Below, one piece after another: positions 31,689 through 33,543 of a stretch of DNA of 33,543 nt. Location: contig NZ_NHOA01000110.1 of the NCBI RefSeq assembly GCF_002727125.1, positions 6,622 through 40,164 on the forward strand, given 5' to 3'. Made by a program: the position numbers and the translations under genes. The DNA is from Halorubrum persicum (GTDB taxonomy: Archaea; Halobacteriota; Halobacteria; Halobacteriales; Haloferacaceae). Under the pieces are notes generated by a model. That model saw only the letters and a program-made list of their open reading frames with translations, was not told the origin of the DNA and did no database searches. Positions within the stretch are counted from its first letter, which is position 1, and each line of letters begins with the position of its first letter.

Positions 31689-32198
31689 TCAGGCGGGACC
31701 GTCGCGCCGGACCCACTCCCGAAGCGTAAACCGGTCGAACGCGGTCTCGGCGGCGACGGCCCACTCGTCGCCGTCCCACGCCGGGTAGAACGTGTCACCC
31801 TCGTAGCTCCCCGCGATGTGACTGAGAAACATCCGGTCGAGGAGGGGTTGGAACAGCTCGTAGATGGCTCCGCCGCCGAGGACGTAGACGAACGCCTCAC
31901 CCCCGATCCCGTCGTCGCCCGCGACCTCCGCCGCGCGTTCGATTGCCGAATCGATGCCGTCGGCCACGACCGCGGTCGGGACATCGACGGCCTCGACGCT
32001 CCGACTCACGACGATCTGCCGGGAGCCGGGGAGGTCGGCGCGCATCGAGTCGAAGGTGCGGCGTCCCAAGATCACCGGCGACCCCGCGACGCGTTCGCGG
32101 TACTGCCGAACGTCGGCCTCGATGTGAGGCCACGGAACCTCGCCGTCCCTGCCGATCGCTCGGTTCTCCGCGAGCGCCGCGACGCTGACGAGTTGCAC
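31689..32198 (-). CDS. folA: Dihydrofolate reductase
   Basis: A 169-residue DHFR. The start [20 protein letters not shown] holds the first strand and loop. [15 protein letters not shown] carries the folate-facing helix with Glu in place of the usual Asp. [11 protein letters not shown] is the NADPH-binding strand, and [20 protein letters not shown] is the glycine loop and helix. It reduces dihydrofolate to tetrahydrofolate with NADPH. GTG 32198 is chosen because the conserved strand begins at that codon; the longer frame adds arginine-rich residues from non-coding DNA. The acidic C-terminus is typical of halophilic DHFR. Its stop lies five bases from the stop of the convergent chemoreceptor fusion gene. 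Confidence 0.93.
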   Translation of the reverse strand: MQLVSVAALAENRAIGRDGEVPWPHIEADVRQYRERVAGSPVILGRRTFDSMRADLPGSRQIVVSRSVEAVDVPTAVVADGIDSAIERAAEVAGDDGIGGEAFVYVLGGGAIYELFQPLLDRMFLSHIAGSYEGDTFYPAWDGDEWAVAAETAFDRFTLREWVRRDGPA

Positions 32199-32284
32199 GG
32201 CCGACCTACGAGCGCGGACGACAAAAGCGGTCGGGGGAGGGGTGCGTGAGAGCGGCCCGACGGGACAGAGAGGGTGCCGCCGCG

Positions 32285-33340
32285 CTACTCCGCGAGCCCG
32301 AGGAGGTCGAAGGGGTAGCCGTTGTCGTTGGCGTTGGCCTGCTCGTAGACGACGCGGGCGGCCGCCACGTCCTGAATCGCGAGCCCGGTGGAGTCGAAGA
32401 CGGTGACGCCGTCGACGGCGGCGTCGGGTCCGTCGCTGTCGCTGCCGAACCCGGCGCCGGTGCGTCCCGGACGGTTGCCGACGACGATCTCGCCGATCTC
32501 GCCGTAGATGTCGTCGTCCGTCAGCGCTCCCGCGGCGTAGGGGACGTTGATCTCGCCGGAGTGGGTGCACTGCTCGTGGTCGTCGATGACGACCGTCGCG
32601 TCCAACAGGAGATCGTCGGCGAGCTCGTGTTTGCCCGCCGCGTCGGCGCCCATCGCGTTGATGTGGGTGTGTCCGCCCACGTCGTCGAGACCGACGATCG
32701 GGTCCTCGACGGGCGTCACCGTCGAGAGCACGTCACAGTGGCCGGCCTCCGTGACCGAGCCTGCGCGCACGTCGAACCGGTCCCCGAAGGCGTTGATGAA
32801 GTCGGCGACGCGCTCCTCGTCGAGGTCGCTCACGACGACCTCCTCGATGTCGCGGACCGCCGAAATCGCCTCCAGTTGGGTGTACGACTGGACGCCGGCG
32901 CCGACGATCCCCAGCGAGGTCGCGTCCGGGACCGCCAGCTCGTCGGTGGCGACCGCGGCCGCCGCACCCGTGCGCTTCATCGTGAGCGTCGTGCCGTCGA
33001 GGATCGCCAGCGGGAACGCCGTCTCGGGGTCGGAGTAGATCATCGTCCCCATCACGGTCGGGAGGTCGTGGTCGGCGGGGTTGTCGGTGTGGACGTTCAC
33101 CCACTTGATCCCGGCGGCGTCCCACCCGTCGTCCTCGGCGGTGTCCTCGGTCCGGACGTCGAGGTAGGCGGGCATCGAGCGGAAGTCGCCGTTGTACTCC
33201 GGCAGGTCGATGTACGATTTCGCCGGCATCTTGGCGTTGCCGCGCTCGTAGGCCGTGAACGCGCCCCGGACCCCGTCGATGACGCGGTCCATCCGAGCGT
33301 TCTCGTCGACGTCGTCGGCGTTGAGAAGCAGCGTCTGCAT
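32285..33340 (-). CDS. Ornithine cyclodeaminase / archaeal alanine dehydrogenase family enzyme
   Basis: A 351-residue NAD-dependent enzyme of the OCD/mu-crystallin family. The N-terminal half includes [19 protein letters not shown], the substrate-site segment [20 protein letters not shown], and [20 protein letters not shown]. The Rossmann fold starts [20 protein letters not shown] near residue 150. [18 protein letters not shown] is the usual follow-on motif. Archaeal members include alanine dehydrogenases that interconvert alanine and pyruvate; ornithine cyclodeaminase is the main alternative, and the sequence alone does not decide. A minus-strand TATA-like TTCAAGTATC (33361-33370) lies 21-30 bases before the ATG at 33340. 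It is followed on the same strand by DHFR after an 86-base gap. Confidence 0.88.
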   Translation of the reverse strand: MQTLLLNADDVDENARMDRVIDGVRGAFTAYERGNAKMPAKSYIDLPEYNGDFRSMPAYLDVRTEDTAEDDGWDAAGIKWVNVHTDNPADHDLPTVMGTMIYSDPETAFPLAILDGTTLTMKRTGAAAAVATDELAVPDATSLGIVGAGVQSYTQLEAISAVRDIEEVVVSDLDEERVADFINAFGDRFDVRAGSVTEAGHCDVLSTVTPVEDPIVGLDDVGGHTHINAMGADAAGKHELADDLLLDATVVIDDHEQCTHSGEINVPYAAGALTDDDIYGEIGEIVVGNRPGRTGAGFGSDSDGPDAAVDGVTVFDSTGLAIQDVAAARVVYEQANANDNGYPFDLLGLAE

Positions 33341-33436
33341 ATCGCAAGCTTTGCCGGAGGGATACTTGAACCCTGTTGAATCGACGACGGGGCGGGGGCG
33401 ACGGTGAGACGGGGATCGGAAACGCCGGCGACACGG

Positions 33437-33445
33437 CTTATAAAT
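33437..33445 (+). promoter_or_regulatory. Strong TATA box facing out of the window
   Basis: CTTATAAAT on the plus strand is a near-consensus TATA box with no coding start within 40 bases downstream. Transcription would begin near 33470 and enter the GC hairpin that follows. It probably serves a gene or RNA just beyond the window edge. Confidence 0.55.
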
Positions 33446-33501
33446 GCGCGAGACGGATGCGACGACCGGTTATCGATCGAGTACGGTGCGGCGGCGCGCC
33501 C

Positions 33502-33530
33502 CGGTGAGCGGCCCGAAGGGCCGCGAACCG
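33502..33530 (+). other. GC-rich hairpin near the window end
   Basis: GCGGCCC-GAA-GGGCCGC (33508-33524) is a perfect 7-bp stem. CGGT at 33502-33505 and ACCG at 33527-33530 can extend it. ACGGTGCG occurs on both sides, at 33483-33490 and 33531-33538. It may be part of a structured RNA, a repeat family or a leader; the window ends too soon to tell. Confidence 0.5.
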
Positions 33531-33543
33531 ACGGTGCGAGGGA

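Noticed and set aside
32246-33379. Long plus-strand frame opposite the ornithine cyclodeaminase family gene
   Set aside because: The composition is low complexity (Val/Asp/Arg/Gly) with no motif, whereas the minus strand encodes a full recognised enzyme.
1-33543. CRISPR arrays, insertion sequences, tRNA or rRNA genes
   Set aside because: I looked for regularly spaced repeats, terminal inverted repeats with transposase motifs, and tRNA-like cloverleaf or rRNA segments, and saw none. No covariance-model search was possible.

Overview
The window looks like a chromosomal stretch from a haloarchaeon, probably Halorubrum or a close relative. The DNA is very GC-rich with strong G/C at third codon positions. 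The proteins are acidic (Asp/Glu rich, few Lys). Many genes have an archaeal TATA box about 25-30 bases before the start codon, with little or no leader. The markers are also haloarchaeal: FtsZ2 with CdrS and CdrL, salactin, a SAMP2-like ubiquitin-fold modifier, GatB, and RlmE with a TRAM domain. I see no IS element, CRISPR array, tRNA or rRNA gene.

Layout. (1) 1-6968: a biosynthetic-looking neighbourhood of a methyltransferase, a GT4-type glycosyltransferase and a cysteine-free PTPS/QueD-family protein on the minus strand. Divergent from them are a Gfo/Idh/MocA-aldo/keto reductase fusion, a 4-TM protein and a CDP-alcohol phosphatidyltransferase. A zinc-less MDR dehydrogenase converges on these. 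Together they could build and decorate a small polar or lipid-linked product, which I cannot name. (2) 7234-15663: a cell-cycle block. cdrL, cdrS and ftsZ2 run leftward; a small coiled-coil gene, smc and scpA run rightward from the same divergent promoter region; salactin (an actin homologue) converges on scpA. Repeats of GTAAGAC and of the related TGTCTGACG lie in the control regions. (3) 15811-18012: a 4-TM protein with a long acidic tail, then a divergent three-gene operon of unknown small proteins beginning with a zinc ribbon.

(4) 18018-25101: metabolism. This holds MTA phosphorylase, a YeiH-type exporter preceded by an overlapping 46-residue membrane ORF, an HD phosphohydrolase, a 4-TM protein, malate:quinone oxidoreductase, and an HD nucleotidase with a phosphoribosyltransferase. 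(5) 25240-27514: a gatB, SAMP2-like and GNAT operon. The SAMP2-like protein carries 11 extra residues after its Gly-Gly. (6) 27596-29000: a coiled-coil gene broken by a one-base frameshift, and rlmE. (7) 29146-31683: an unusual soluble protein with an N-terminal chemotaxis signalling domain and a C-terminal ABC-type solute-binding domain. (8) 31689-33340: dihydrofolate reductase and an ornithine cyclodeaminase/alanine dehydrogenase family enzyme. The last 200 bases hold a promoter-like element and a strong hairpin.

The best candidates for new biology are the cytosolic chemoreceptor-solute-binding fusion, the extended SAMP2-like modifier, the PTPS/glycosyltransferase/CDP-alcohol cluster, and the repeated operator-like motif around the cdrS, cdrL and smc promoters. 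All family assignments come from reading the sequence; no database search was run.
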